From the IMG/VR virus record IMGVR_UViG_3300048823_000077, positions 1 to 38,661 of that record: a stretch of 38,661 nucleotides of DNA. One strand, given 5' to 3'. How positions within the stretch are numbered: position 1 is the stretch's first letter; every line of letters begins with the position of its first letter. Origin of the DNA: a virus. Position numbers and translations under genes: made by a program. The notes under the pieces were generated by a model. The model was given only the letters and a program-made list of their open reading frames with translations. It ran no database searches and was not told the origin of the DNA. Shown here one piece after another: positions 16,908 through 23,365 of this stretch.

Positions 16908-17209
16908 AGTTTTAACCTACTGAGTAATCGAAGGACGGGCGGTCAACCGTAGTCAACCCCCGTCCCTCGCGGTAATGCCAGCCTGAAGCCAAAAGGCTCC
17001 AGTTTCCCCTGACAGGGCGAGCGATTCGTAACCGTGAGGTGTCAGCCTCAGAGGTCTTTATCGCCCCTTGTAACTGGCAATTAGAAAAAACCAGCGTCGG
17101 GTGGGACCTCCTAGCTGGCGCAGTCGATGCTTTGTCCCACGGTACTTGAGGAAGGCGTTCTAAACCTGTGCCATTGTCTCGGCTCGGTCATTCTGGCCCC
17201 TCCCCAAAC
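16908..17209 (-). ncRNA. Structured gene-free segment A
   Basis: About 300 bases without a coding frame but with several stable stems. CTGAAGCC (16983-16990) pairs with GGCTCCAG (16995-17002) around AAAA, with one G-U. GTGGGAC (17101-17107) pairs perfectly with GTCCCAC (17134-17140). There is also a GGACGGG/CCCGTCC stem near 16935-16970, a TGAGG/CCTCA hairpin and an AGGGGCGAT/ATCGctcgCCCT closing stem. Strand is taken from the flanking tRNAs. A structured RNA is likely; family unknown. Confidence 0.5.
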
Positions 17210-17458
17210 TTAAAATCTTTTCTTTGCTAATTGAACCTTGCGGTTCCGAATCTGCCGCACGCCCTCGGCGCACTGGCAAGCTTTCTGCAAGGCTAAACAC
17301 GTTCCACAAAAGGATTCGGAAATCAAAATACTGCTGTTGATTCCCTCTTTGAAGTACGGATTGCAGCTATACTCCATGTTGCACGGTTCCAACTTAGTGC
17401 CTTTCTGATCCGCGTGGTTTTTCACGTTGTTCAGAAAAATACAAGTATCACAACCCAT
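17210..17458 (-). CDS. Small Cys-rich protein
   Basis: 82 aa starting MGCDTCIFLNN, with eight Cys (CDTC, EPC, SC, FCGTCLALQKACQC) and a basic tail. It is probably zinc-binding. AAAGAGAG precedes the start. It is embedded between two structured RNA segments and is one of the few coding islands there. Function unknown. Confidence 0.65.
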   Translation of the reverse strand: MGCDTCIFLNNVKNHADQKGTKLEPCNMEYSCNPYFKEGINSSILISESFCGTCLALQKACQCAEGVRQIRNRKVQLAKKRF

Positions 17459-17479
17459 CTTTTCTCTCTTTCAAAGCGT

Positions 17480-17501
17480 CGGCGGGGCTTTCGCCCCGCC
17501 G
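17480..17501 (-). ncRNA. 9-bp GAAA-tetraloop hairpin
   Basis: CGGCGGGGC (17480-17488) pairs perfectly with GCCCCGCCG (17493-17501). Read leftward the loop is GAAA, a GNRA tetraloop, which favours a minus-strand RNA. It lies between two small genes beside the duplicated hairpins at 17512-17589. Confidence 0.6.
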
Positions 17502-17511
17502 TTGGTCGGGG

Positions 17512-17589
17512 CCACTTGGTTTACGTCCAAGAACGGGGGCGAGACGGCGAACCGTTTACCCTCCACCACTCGGTTTACGTCCGAGAACG
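17512..17589 (-). repeat. Duplicated 24-nt hairpin element with covariation
   Basis: Two copies (17512-17535 and 17566-17589) of CGTTCYYGGACGTAAACCRAGTGG on the minus strand. Each forms a 5-bp stem (CTTGG/CCAAG or CTCGG/CCGAG) around the same loop ACGTAAA. The single stem difference is compensated on both sides, which supports an RNA hairpin under selection. The stop of the upstream gene lies just beyond. Confidence 0.7.
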
Positions 17590-17594
17590 TGAAC

Positions 17595-17894
17595 TTATCC
17601 GCAGATTTCAGGCCCGCAGCTTTCGGCGTTACCCGTGCTCTCGTTGGGCTCGTACACTTTAGCTGCGTAAACGTACTCACCTTCGGCGAAAGGTCCTGCC
17701 GAAGCATTGACCAGCATGTACCCCAGTTTAGCCAATGTGTCGGCGTTTGTCAAGAGGCGCATTTTATTGGTCGTCTGACCGTAATGCGAAGCTTCAACTT
17801 CCAACACTGGGCGACCCTTTGTATCTGTCGTAACGGCGAATTGCACTCCACCGCCCCCGATCTCCAAAAACACTTCATTCAAAGTCTCGCCCAT
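17595..17894 (-). CDS. Hypothetical phage protein
   Basis: 99 aa. It begins MGETLNEVFLEIGGGGVQFAV and looks alpha/beta: a strand pair (LEIGGGGVQFAVTTDTKGR, VLEVEASHYG), then helix TNADTLAKLGYMLVNASAG and a short polar tail with two Cys. AAAGGAT lies upstream of the ATG. A similar layout (strand pair, then a helix and a residue-binding tail) is seen in the 64-aa protein at 19766. It is surrounded by structured RNA. Confidence 0.65.
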   Translation of the reverse strand: MGETLNEVFLEIGGGGVQFAVTTDTKGRPVLEVEASHYGQTTNKMRLLTNADTLAKLGYMLVNASAGPFAEGEYVYAAKVYEPNESTGNAESCGPEICG

Positions 17895-18864
17895 ACGATC
17901 CTTTCAAAATGCTATTGGGACCTAGCTGCGACTGGCTACGCAGGGTCGTCGGCTCCCGCCGAAGGTCTTGCCTATCAAGCGTCCCAACAGCAATCTTCGC
18001 CCCCACTGTTCTCGCGGTATTACCGTCCGATTGGATACGGAAGCGTTGCCCCAATTCTTGGGTTACCCGTTCAGGGGGAGCACCCACCCATCAATCTCAA
18101 AACTATGCGGGCACGAGCTTGGTTAGGCTCCGACCTTCTGCCGTAGTTGCAACGGCCTCCCGATCTTGCTTAGTCGCCGCACAAACTTTCCCAGTCGGCA
18201 GGGACTCCCGATTCTCCACCCTGCATGACCCCAGTCCCATTTAAGGGACACAGTTGAGCCTGTGCTCGAAGACTGTGCTGACCGCTTGGGTCTCCACGTT
18301 CGGAATCCCGTCGCAGCGGGAACCCCTTCCAAACGCTTTAGCGTCTCTATTTCTGGATCGTGTCTATTTCCGCCACGACTGGAAAAACGATTGTGGCGGG
18401 GGATAGCAGCCGTAAAACACGGCCCCACTAGGCTCACGCCCACGTTCTTTTGGTAAATCTCCCTTGAAGAACGATTGCTCATATCTCGTATCGTAGCTCG
18501 AACAGGAGCAGGACACAGAGACACCGCCACAAAATTACTACTCCCATCCGAGGCAGTTCGAACTGCTTGTCGGCGTCGGCTGTAACCAGCGAACGAGCGA
18601 TTTGAGCTTACCTTTCGGCAGAGGCTTGCGGAGTTCGTTAAAAGCGGCCTGAGAAGCGATTTCACAGGTTTCACGCCGCACGCTTTTACGTTATGGCGGT
18701 TCCCCGAACAATGACTCCACTCAGGCACAAAGTCAAAGTCCAATGAGGACCTGCTAATCACAGCCGCTATTACGCGGCAACCTTACTTGTTGTCAGGCGG
18801 CTGTCGGCTTTGGCCCTGAGGATTTACACAGGAGCGACTCACCTATCATGACCTGACAACAAAA
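17895..18864 (-). ncRNA. Large structured RNA candidate (GOLLD/ROOL-like setting)
   Basis: 970 bases with no believable frame on either strand, ending next to a tRNA. It is dense with perfect stems: GTCCCAATAGC (17911-17921) with GCTGTTGGGAC (17981-17991), one G-U; 18198-18203/18219-18224; 18249-18254/18272-18277; 18370-18376/18393-18399; 18409-18413/18419-18423; 18443-18449/18467-18473; 18763-18767/18774-18778; and an 11-bp stem 18787-18797/18852-18862. A TCGGC-GGGA-GCCGA hairpin with a GNRA loop appears on the minus strand. Large ornate RNAs such as GOLLD and ROOL sit beside phage tRNAs; family membership is not shown. Confidence 0.6.
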
Positions 18865-18943
18865 TGGTTGCAGAGGCTTGGAGTCGCACCAAGTACACCG
18901 TTCGGCTTATGAGGCCGATGAGCCGCAGTTGCTCGATCCCTGC
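18865..18943 (-). tRNA. tRNA with CAT anticodon, divergent (Met or Ile2)
   Basis: Anticodon arm CGGC-CTCATAA-GCCG, T arm CTTGG-TGCGACT-CCAAG and an encoded CCA-like end. Acceptor GCAGGGA/CCTCTGC has a G-U and a mismatch. The T loop lacks the usual TTC, and one extra A precedes CCA. It resembles a diverged duplicate of the tRNA-Met at 21115. The 5' half overlaps the end of the HNH gene. Confidence 0.6.
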
Positions 18944-19290
18944 TTCAAACTTAACAATCCCGCGTGAACCTTGCGATGACAATTCTCACACAGAACCACG
19001 CACTTTGCAATCTCAGCTAAGACTCGTTCTCGACTGAATTGCCTTGCGATTGCGTATGCTATCGTAAATTCTTTCTTGTCCTTGTCCACGTGATGAAATG
19101 AAAGGCAGCAATAAGCCGTTTCAGGACACAACTTGCAGGACAATTTCAAAGACTGGAAGAGCTTTCGTATCTCCTCCTTGTACCGTTTCTTTCGCTGGCT
19201 AACCAGCCGCTTGTGCTCCGCTCTGTACACGGGATCGTTGTTGTAACGATCTCGAAGGTACTTTGCGTGTTTTGCAGGGGTAGTAGGCAC
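18907..19290 (-). CDS. HNH endonuclease ending inside a tRNA gene
   Basis: 127 aa from GTG 19290; the frame extends to TTG 19314, but the promoter box lies there. Residues 1-45 are basic and helical (AKHAKYLRDRY, HKRLVSQRKKRYKEE). The HNH core is CKLCPETAYCCLSFHHVDKDKKEFT, then CVVLCENCHRKVHAGLL. The last 12 codons lie within the tRNA at 18865-18943. A TATACT box is 6 bases before GTG. Typical of a homing nuclease that has settled beside a tRNA. Confidence 0.82.
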   Translation of the reverse strand: MPTTPAKHAKYLRDRYNNDPVYRAEHKRLVSQRKKRYKEEIRKLFQSLKLSCKLCPETAYCCLSFHHVDKDKKEFTIAYAIARQFSRERVLAEIAKCVVLCENCHRKVHAGLLSLKQGSSNCGSSAS

Positions 19291-19302
19291 CCTACAAGTA
19301 TA
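19291..19302 (-). promoter_or_regulatory. -10 box directly before HNH start
   Basis: TATACT (19297-19302, minus), preceded by TGTGG, with 6 bases to the GTG at 19290. The arrangement matches that at 6354-6364 for the other HNH gene. Confidence 0.45.
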
Positions 19303-19380
19303 CCACAGCCGCAACTCGATCCCCGGGAGACGCTAGGCGACTCCACTTGCAAGGCGCGTGCGCCTCACTGGGGAAACCTT

Positions 19381-19457
<77 letters not shown>

Positions 19458-19765
19458 TCAAAATTATACAGCGGCCTGAGCCCACATCCACCTTCTACGG
19501 GGCTAACCCCTCGGGCGACTGCGATGCATCCCGAACCCAAGCCGACTTCCCTACCGAGGCAATGGATGAATGCCCCTTCACTAAAATGGGCTGAACGAAT
19601 GGTCAGGGTTTTTTACTGTTTAAGGTCGCCCGCCAGCCCGCTGTTGGCCGACCCCCTTTACTGCCATTTACACAGCAAGGGTAGCCTGTCCTCCGTGGTC
19701 TACCAGCGTACCACGATACTCGACAAGGTACAACTATCTGGGAATCCTTGTCAATCGCCGTGCTA
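19458..19765 (-). ncRNA. Structured gene-free segment B
   Basis: 308 bases without a gene. Perfect stems: CGTGGT (19694-19699) with ACCACG (19710-19715), and GACAAGG (19722-19728) with CCTTGTC (19746-19752). A GGTCG/CGACC stem and a GGGG-TTA-GCCCC hairpin lie further along. It is probably part of the same RNA-rich transcript as the tRNAs. Confidence 0.45.
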
Positions 19766-19960
19766 CTAAACTTCTCGCAACATGCTCTGCAATTGCTCGG
19801 CCAACTCTTTCGCCTGATCGCGGCTCACATAAACCGTGCCCGAATCCCCGCAATCCATGCGGATGCCGATCACGTTGGGCTCGTCGCCATCAGCCATCAA
19901 CCAAATGTGGTCGGTTGCGTTGCCGTTCAAGCGCAATGTCTTATCCAGTGCAATAGCCAT
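19766..19960 (-). CDS. 64-aa hypothetical protein
   Basis: ATG 19960 with GGAGG 5 bases upstream is preferred to longer frames. The product MAIALDKTLRLNGNATDHIW continues with WLMADGDEPNVIGIRMDCGDSG, TVYVSRDQAKELAEQLQSMLREV: beta strands then a C-terminal helix. Small proteins of this shape are common in large phages. Function unknown. A coding island between structured RNA segments. Confidence 0.7.
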   Translation of the reverse strand: MAIALDKTLRLNGNATDHIWLMADGDEPNVIGIRMDCGDSGTVYVSRDQAKELAEQLQSMLREV

Positions 19961-20255
19961 ACGGCCTCCAGAAAGAAAAAACCTCGGCAAGTGCACTCCC
20001 CCGTTTCGACCCGCTGGGTACTTATTCCCCAGAAGGGAGAGGCACGACGACCAAACAGAGTCGGGCACCACGTCGGCTGTCATCCGGGAGTCGGGCATAT
20101 CCGCAAAGCCCCAACTCCCTTGAACCTGCTTGTTAGCGTCCCGCAGCGGAGCGGGTGCCGAGGCACATCAGGGCATGGTCGCAACTGTCGCCAAATTGAG
20201 CCGCCTGTAATTGCCGGCGGCACCCTCATTACAATAATACGCTAGTTTCAAAAGA
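19961..20255 (-). ncRNA. Structured gene-free segment C with H-type pseudoknot
   Basis: 295 bases without a gene. GCCGCC (20200-20205) pairs with GGCGGC (20216-20221), and TGTAAT (20206-20211) pairs with ATTACA (20228-20233). The two stems interleave as an H-type pseudoknot. GGGAGT...ACTCCC and CCCGC/GCGGG hairpins and a direct repeat GAGTCGGGCA (near 20071 and 20090) lie beside it. Confidence 0.5.
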
Positions 20256-20570
20256 TTATCTACCTTCAACTTTATCGCGCCGACGAAATTCAGCTTGCGT
20301 CCACGATTGGCGAAGCGCCTTACGGCGTTTATGAGCACAAGAAAAATACTTTGCCGAGTGGCACTGACGACAGCCGCAGTTGAGGTTGAACTTTGCGTAG
20401 CGACCCCACTCCGTGGGTGTGTACCACCCCATTTGCTGCTGGTAAAACGGAGAACCCTCGTGCGGCTCCTCGTTGTAGTGGGTCCAAATTTTCGTCGCGA
20501 TGAACTTGCGACGGGCGATTACACGTTCGCGCTGGTGACGACGTTCGTCACGAGACGTTGGATGAGACAT
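20256..20570 (-). CDS. Basic Cys/His-containing hypothetical protein
   Basis: 104 aa from ATG 20570 (GGGGAG upstream); a GTG at 20594 is an alternative. The N-terminal half is a basic helix (MSHPTSRDERRHQRERVIAR). It then has a CGCRQCHSAKYFSCAH cluster that probably binds zinc. It is likely nucleic-acid-binding from charge and Cys pattern, but no family is recognised. Confidence 0.65.
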   Translation of the reverse strand: MSHPTSRDERRHQRERVIARRKFIATKIWTHYNEEPHEGSPFYQQQMGWYTPTEWGRYAKFNLNCGCRQCHSAKYFSCAHKRRKALRQSWTQAEFRRRDKVEGR

Positions 20571-20911
20571 GGCTTTCACTCCCCGACCGCTCACACCTTA
20601 TGCGGTATGTGCGGTCTTGCTAGGGTTAGTAGCCATCTGCTCGTCCTCCTGTGAATTGAATTGTCGGGTATCCGATACTGTGTTTGGGCAGTTAGTAGCC
20701 AGATGCTTTTGGCCCTATAGCCTCGGAAGGGTCCGCAGACTCCCGACTTCCCTAAATTTCGGCGGCGTTTCAGCCGCCAGCACTGCATAACCAAAACCGA
20801 GCGCGGTGCACCGCCTCGGCTGGATATTCAAAGAACGGGTGCGTCTGTTCTGCACAAACTTGTGGGGCTTTCCCCATCCGGCTCGAAGCCTACGGGTCTT
20901 AAACCTACGCT
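20571..20911 (-). ncRNA. Gene-poor structured segment D
   Basis: 340 bases. GGCGGC (20761-20766) pairs with GCCGCC (20773-20778). CCGAG (20797-20801) pairs with CTCGG (20815-20819) around a GC-rich palindrome. A GGGG-AAA-GCCCC hairpin lies nearer the tRNA. A 12-codon frame (MATNPSKTAHTA) at about 20599-20637 has an AGGAGG site 8 bases upstream and may be a leader peptide. Confidence 0.4.
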
Positions 20912-20983
20912 TTAGCGTGGTGGGATTCGAACCCACGTCCTTCCCCGTCAATAGGGGTTGCCGATCCGCTGGGCGTCACGCTA
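20912..20983 (-). tRNA. tRNA, probable Gln(TTG), odd anticodon loop
   Basis: Perfect 7-bp acceptor TAGCGTG/CACGCTA and T arm GTGGG-TTCGAAT-CCCAC. The D stem GCC/GGC is short. The anticodon region CCCC-TATTGAC-GGGG gives TTG only if position 33 is A instead of the invariant T, and 27-43 is A-A. CCA is not encoded. The identity is therefore uncertain. Confidence 0.6.
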
Positions 20984-20990
20984 AAGAACC

Positions 20991-21111
20991 TTTGGTGGAT
21001 GGTTCGCTTGGGTCGCTTTCGCGTCTTTCCGCCTTTTGGCTCCCAACATCCCCGCCCCTGCTGTTAACACGACTGTACGTGACTGCTTACGCTATCAGGG
21101 CATCCACCAAA
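20991..21111 (-). ncRNA. Structured element closed by an 11-bp stem
   Basis: TTTGGTGGATG (20991-21001) pairs perfectly with CATCCACCAAA (21101-21111), enclosing about 100 bases with no gene, between two tRNAs. A compact structured RNA or tRNA-processing element. Confidence 0.55.
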
Positions 21112-21114
21112 AAT

Positions 21115-21192
21115 TGGTGCCGGATGCTGGGATCGAACCAGCGGCCTTCGGCTTATGAGACCGACGCTCTGAGCCAACTGAGCTAATCCGGC
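21115..21192 (-). tRNA. tRNA-Met(CAT), elongator type
   Basis: GCCGGAT/ATCCGGC perfect acceptor, D stem GCTC/GAGC, anticodon arm TCGGT-CTCATAA-GCCGA, T arm GCTGG-TTCGATC-CCAGC, CCA encoded. The G1-C72 pair separates it from the initiator. Ile2 (modified CAT) cannot be excluded. Confidence 0.9.
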
Positions 21193-21251
21193 TAAACGTC
21201 GGGGAATCGGTGACCGACTCCCCAGTTCCTCCCACACGTGGTGGGTGAATC

Positions 21252-21419
21252 TTAAAAATTCAACTTACTCGCCAGAATCTCAGGTCGAATTACAACTTTC
21301 GACCAATCTGGTTGTTCGAACCATTCGGGGTGCTCGTAATAGTTACGGAGATGACTATGGATTGGAAGACCTTCATTATCTAGTATGCCAAATCCCGTCT
21401 CATCAGTATCTTGCGGCAT
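21252..21419 (-). CDS. 55-aa acidic hypothetical protein
   Basis: ATG 21419 with AAGGAG 7 bases upstream. The product MPQDTDETGFGILDNEGLPI continues HSHLRNYYEHPEWFEQPDWS and ends VVIRPEILASKLNF. It is acidic and aromatic, with no recognised family. It follows the 116-aa gene by 9 bases and is probably co-transcribed with it. Confidence 0.7.
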   Translation of the reverse strand: MPQDTDETGFGILDNEGLPIHSHLRNYYEHPEWFEQPDWSKVVIRPEILASKLNF

Positions 21420-21428
21420 TCAATCTCC

Positions 21429-21779
21429 TTAAAAGTCTGGAAAGAACGCGGTTGCTTTCTTTGCTTTGGGTGCCGCCTCAGCGGTATCTTCCGAAAGCTC
21501 GATCTGCCCCTGTTCTCTCACGACTTCATCATACGGCTTACTGTTAATCTGAGCAAGCTCTGTTTCAAAACCACTATACAAGTTGCTGCCCGATGCCAGC
21601 TTGGTGAGGTGAGCGACCTCGCGTTCAGCGTCGGCCTTCTCTTCCAAAGTCACTGGGCTCTCGGCCAACCACACGTCGATGAACGATAGCTCGCCCTTCT
21701 CAGCGGCTTTCTTCCACGGGTCATAGGTCTTTACGTCAACCTTCTCGTGACCCTCTACGCCTACACGAATCTTTGACAT
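21429..21779 (-). CDS. Hypothetical phage protein
   Basis: 116 aa from ATG 21779 (AGAGGA upstream). It starts MSKIRVGVEGHEKVDVKTYD and continues with helices (PWKKAAEKGELSFIDVWLAE, TLEEKADAEREVAHLTKLA) and a Lys/Ala-rich tail. It is helical and acidic, and might be a virion or assembly protein. No family recognised. Confidence 0.65.
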   Translation of the reverse strand: MSKIRVGVEGHEKVDVKTYDPWKKAAEKGELSFIDVWLAESPVTLEEKADAEREVAHLTKLASGSNLYSGFETELAQINSKPYDEVVREQGQIELSEDTAEAAPKAKKATAFFPDF

Positions 21780-21882
21780 GGCGGTCCTCTGTCTAATAGG
21801 TTTGATATTCACCAAGTGCCTATAGGACGATACTGCTTTCGTTGGAAAAGAGCCGCGAGTTTTCGCAAAAACCACATAAATT

Positions 21883-21957
21883 TGGTCGGGGAGGCGAGAT
21901 TCGAACTCGCGATCCCATGCTCCCGAAGCATGTGCGTTACCGCTACGCTACTCCCCG
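21883..21957 (-). tRNA. tRNA-Pro(CGG)
   Basis: CGGGGAG/CTCCCCG perfect acceptor with the C1-G72 pair and A73 typical of proline tRNA. Anticodon arm CATGC-TTCGGGA-GCATG (CGG, G37), T arm GCGAG-TTCGAAT-CTCGC, CCA encoded. Confidence 0.9.
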
Positions 21958-21961
21958 AAAT

Positions 21962-22135
21962 TGGTTGCAGGGCTGGGAGTCGAATTGAACCCAGCATCTC
22001 TCGGATCGCTGCTCAGCGTCTTGCGTCAACGTTGCTCGTCTATTTCCTTGCGGATCACCGTCTCACATCAACTTGCCAGCGCAACGACCCCGCGCACTTT
22101 CGTGCGGGATGTTCTGCCATTTGAACTACCTGCAA
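21962..22135 (-). ncRNA. 174-nt tRNA-like RNA with insert replacing the anticodon arm
   Basis: The ends look like a tRNA: TTGCAGG pairs with CCTGCAA, followed by CCA; the D arm GTTC-AAATGGCA-GAAC is perfect; the T stem CTGGG/CCCAG holds a 12-base loop TTCAATTCGACT that looks like a duplicated TTCRA. Between D and T arms are about 120 bases with no anticodon hairpin. They hold a CCCGC...GCGGG stem with a GCAC-GAAA-GTGC end, a CGTTGC/GCAACG stem and a CGCT/AGCG hairpin. It could be an interrupted tRNA or a tRNA-like domain RNA. Confidence 0.55.
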
Positions 22136-22168
22136 ACTCTTGCCGCCAGTCTTGCTACACGTGGCGGG

Positions 22169-22372
22169 TTACCCCACCTTACTCGAAAAACTTTTCTTGA
22201 ACTCTTCAACGACGACTTCGAGGCTATGTCTTGCTTCCGCCTCATCCGCGCCATAACCTACGAGTTCTGCACCGTTGTGGTGCCCGAACTCGTTGAAGAA
22301 GAAAGGAAGTTCAACCCTCGCTTCATAGCTGTCGTGCTTCTCTTTGCCATCGTTGATGATTTTTGCATCCAT
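22169..22372 (-). CDS. 67-aa hypothetical protein
   Basis: Starts MDAKIINDGKEKHDSYEARV and continues ELPFFFNEFGHHNGAELVGY, ending with helix DEAEARHSLEVVVEEFKKSF. The strand-strand-helix layout resembles small phage double-stranded-RNA-binding-like or inhibitor folds, but no family can be named. GGA lies 6 bases before the ATG. Confidence 0.6.
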   Translation of the reverse strand: MDAKIINDGKEKHDSYEARVELPFFFNEFGHHNGAELVGYGADEAEARHSLEVVVEEFKKSFSSKVG

Positions 22373-22629
22373 AAAATTCCGATGGCGTATGAAGTGAGCA
22401 TTGATCCTTGGCTGAGCACCATCAACACCGTTTGCAAAATCTTGGGGCGACCTAAGCTGGCACTGGTACTTGCGTGGTCTCCAGCCATCGACGTATTATG
22501 CACAGCCTGCGACCGAGTACCCGGCGACCTCGCAGACCGCTCCACCCCGTTCTTCGATACCTGCCTGATCCCACGTTGCAGACTTTCGTCTGTGCGAGTC
22601 AGCCCTCGGGCGGGGCACTTTCAAAACTT
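22373..22629 (-). ncRNA. Structured gene-free segment E
   Basis: 257 bases without a gene on the minus strand. CTGCGA (22507-22512) pairs with TCGCAG (22530-22535). CAGAC (22579-22583) pairs with GTCTG (22588-22592) around a loop that is GAAA on the minus strand. Same style as the other segments. Confidence 0.45.
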
Positions 22630-22719
22630 TGGTCAGGATGAGAGGATTTGAACCTCCAAGGTCATAAAGACACCTGCATCCGAGGCAGGACGGCTGCCAA
22701 GTTACCGTTCTACACCCTG
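22630..22719 (-). tRNA. tRNA-Pro(CGG)-like with long variable arm
   Basis: CAGGGTG/CATCCTG acceptor (C1-G72, A73). Anticodon arm CCTGC-CTCGGAT-GCAGG gives CGG with A37. T arm GGAGG-TTCAAAT-CCTCT; CCA encoded. The 15-base variable region and a D arm placed two bases late (TAGA-ACGG...CCGT) are unusual and are shared with the next tRNA. Confidence 0.7.
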
Positions 22720-22732
22720 ACATTGTAAAATT

Positions 22733-22819
22733 TGGTCGGGGTGGGGAGATTCGAACTCCCAGTGATCTTATCTCCCGCTTCCAAAGCGGGTCGGCTCCCA
22801 ACTACCGATTTACACCCCG
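22733..22819 (-). tRNA. tRNA-Pro(TGG) with long variable arm
   Basis: CGGGGTG/CACCCCG perfect acceptor with A73. Anticodon arm CCCGC-TTTGGAA-GCGGG (TGG). T arm GGGAG-TTCGAAT-CTCCC; CCA encoded. It has the same late D stem (TCGG/CCGA) and a 13-base variable region. Confidence 0.8.
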
Positions 22820-23137
22820 ATTATGCGTTTTTCCGCCTAAAAGCGTTTTATACGGAAAACCGCCTAAAGCACAAAATCGAGGCAAATGTCTTGGAATTCA
22901 GTTGCTTACAGCGCCCCGATGCCTAGCAGCACGGGGTTGAGGCTCTTAGAGCACTTCACCCCCGCGCACGGTAGGCGTGCACGGTCGAAACATCGGGGTT
23001 GGTCGCATTGTGTTCATAAAGTCGTCCCGATTCGTGCCCAGAGCCGTAGCTAAACTACAGATGCTCACGAATCGTAAGATTGGTGTGGGGCACGAGTTTC
23101 CACCGTTCTGTAATCTGCGCCCTTCCCAATCTCTACT
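22820..23137 (-). ncRNA. Structured 5' leader of the tRNA/RNA transcript
   Basis: Region between the promoter at 23138-23172 and the first tRNA. CGATTCGTG (23028-23036) pairs perfectly with CACGAATCG (23066-23074), with an inner GTAG/CTAC stem. CCCCGATG (22914-22921) pairs perfectly with CATCGGGG (22991-22998) and encloses GCACG/CGTGC and GGGGTGA/TCAACCCC hairpins, forming a branched, cloverleaf-like fold. No gene is seen. Confidence 0.55.
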
Positions 23138-23172
23138 ATAATACCATGGAAGTTTGAATTTTAGTTAGGAAA
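23138..23172 (-). promoter_or_regulatory. Phage promoter, TTTCCTAAC-N20-TATTAT
   Basis: TTTCCTAAC (23164-23172), 20 bases ending TGG, TATTAT (23138-23143), read leftward into the tRNA and structured-RNA zone. Same element and spacing as at 3037, 26116 and 27151, but here it drives non-coding RNA. Confidence 0.75.
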
Positions 23173-23180
23173 ATCGAAAT

Positions 23181-23231
23181 TTATTTCCAAGGCACGGGGT
23201 CATGGGCGTTCAGTTGTTCGCGGCGGTCCAT
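23181..23231 (-). CDS. Possible 16-aa peptide
   Basis: ATG 23231 with AGGAG just upstream, inside the end of the previous gene; product MDRREQLNAHDPVPWK. It is too short for confidence, but the site and the overlapping layout match other genes here. Confidence 0.35.
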   Translation of the reverse strand: MDRREQLNAHDPVPWK

Positions 23232-23365
23232 AAGCTCCTGCCTTCGCGGTTCGTGTATTTCGGCTGCACGCCATCTACGATCAGCGGCTCCCGCGTGCCC
23301 TCCACAACGACGTTCTTCCGACCCGTCCAAACTCTAGTCTTGGCGGATTTCTTCACGGCTTTCAC
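23210..23365 (-). CDS. 51-aa basic hypothetical protein
   Basis: GTG 23365 overlaps the NADAR stop as GTGA, with GAGGATG upstream. The product MKAVKKSAKTRVWTGRKNVV continues VEGTREPLIVDGVQ and ends YTNREGRSLWTAANN. Basic N-terminus; no recognised family. Translationally coupled to the NADAR gene. Confidence 0.65.
   Translation of the reverse strand: MKAVKKSAKTRVWTGRKNVVVEGTREPLIVDGVQPKYTNREGRSLWTAANN

Noticed and set aside
18123-18761. 212-codon leftward frame in the structured segment
   Set aside because: No ribosome site, odd composition, and stems cross it; it reads like chance in G+C-rich RNA.
18907-19314. HNH with nearby structured RNA as a HEARO/IscB-type RNA-guided system
   Set aside because: The protein is short, with no RuvC-like or bridge-helix parts, so it does not belong to that class.
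21962-22135. Group I intron in the tRNA-like element
   Set aside because: The insert is about 120 bases and lacks recognisable P7 and core motifs; no exon anticodon stem can be rebuilt.
22073-22651. 192-codon rightward frame across the tRNA-like element
   Set aside because: It overlaps a tRNA-like element, a leftward gene and structured RNA on the other strand; composition is not protein-like.
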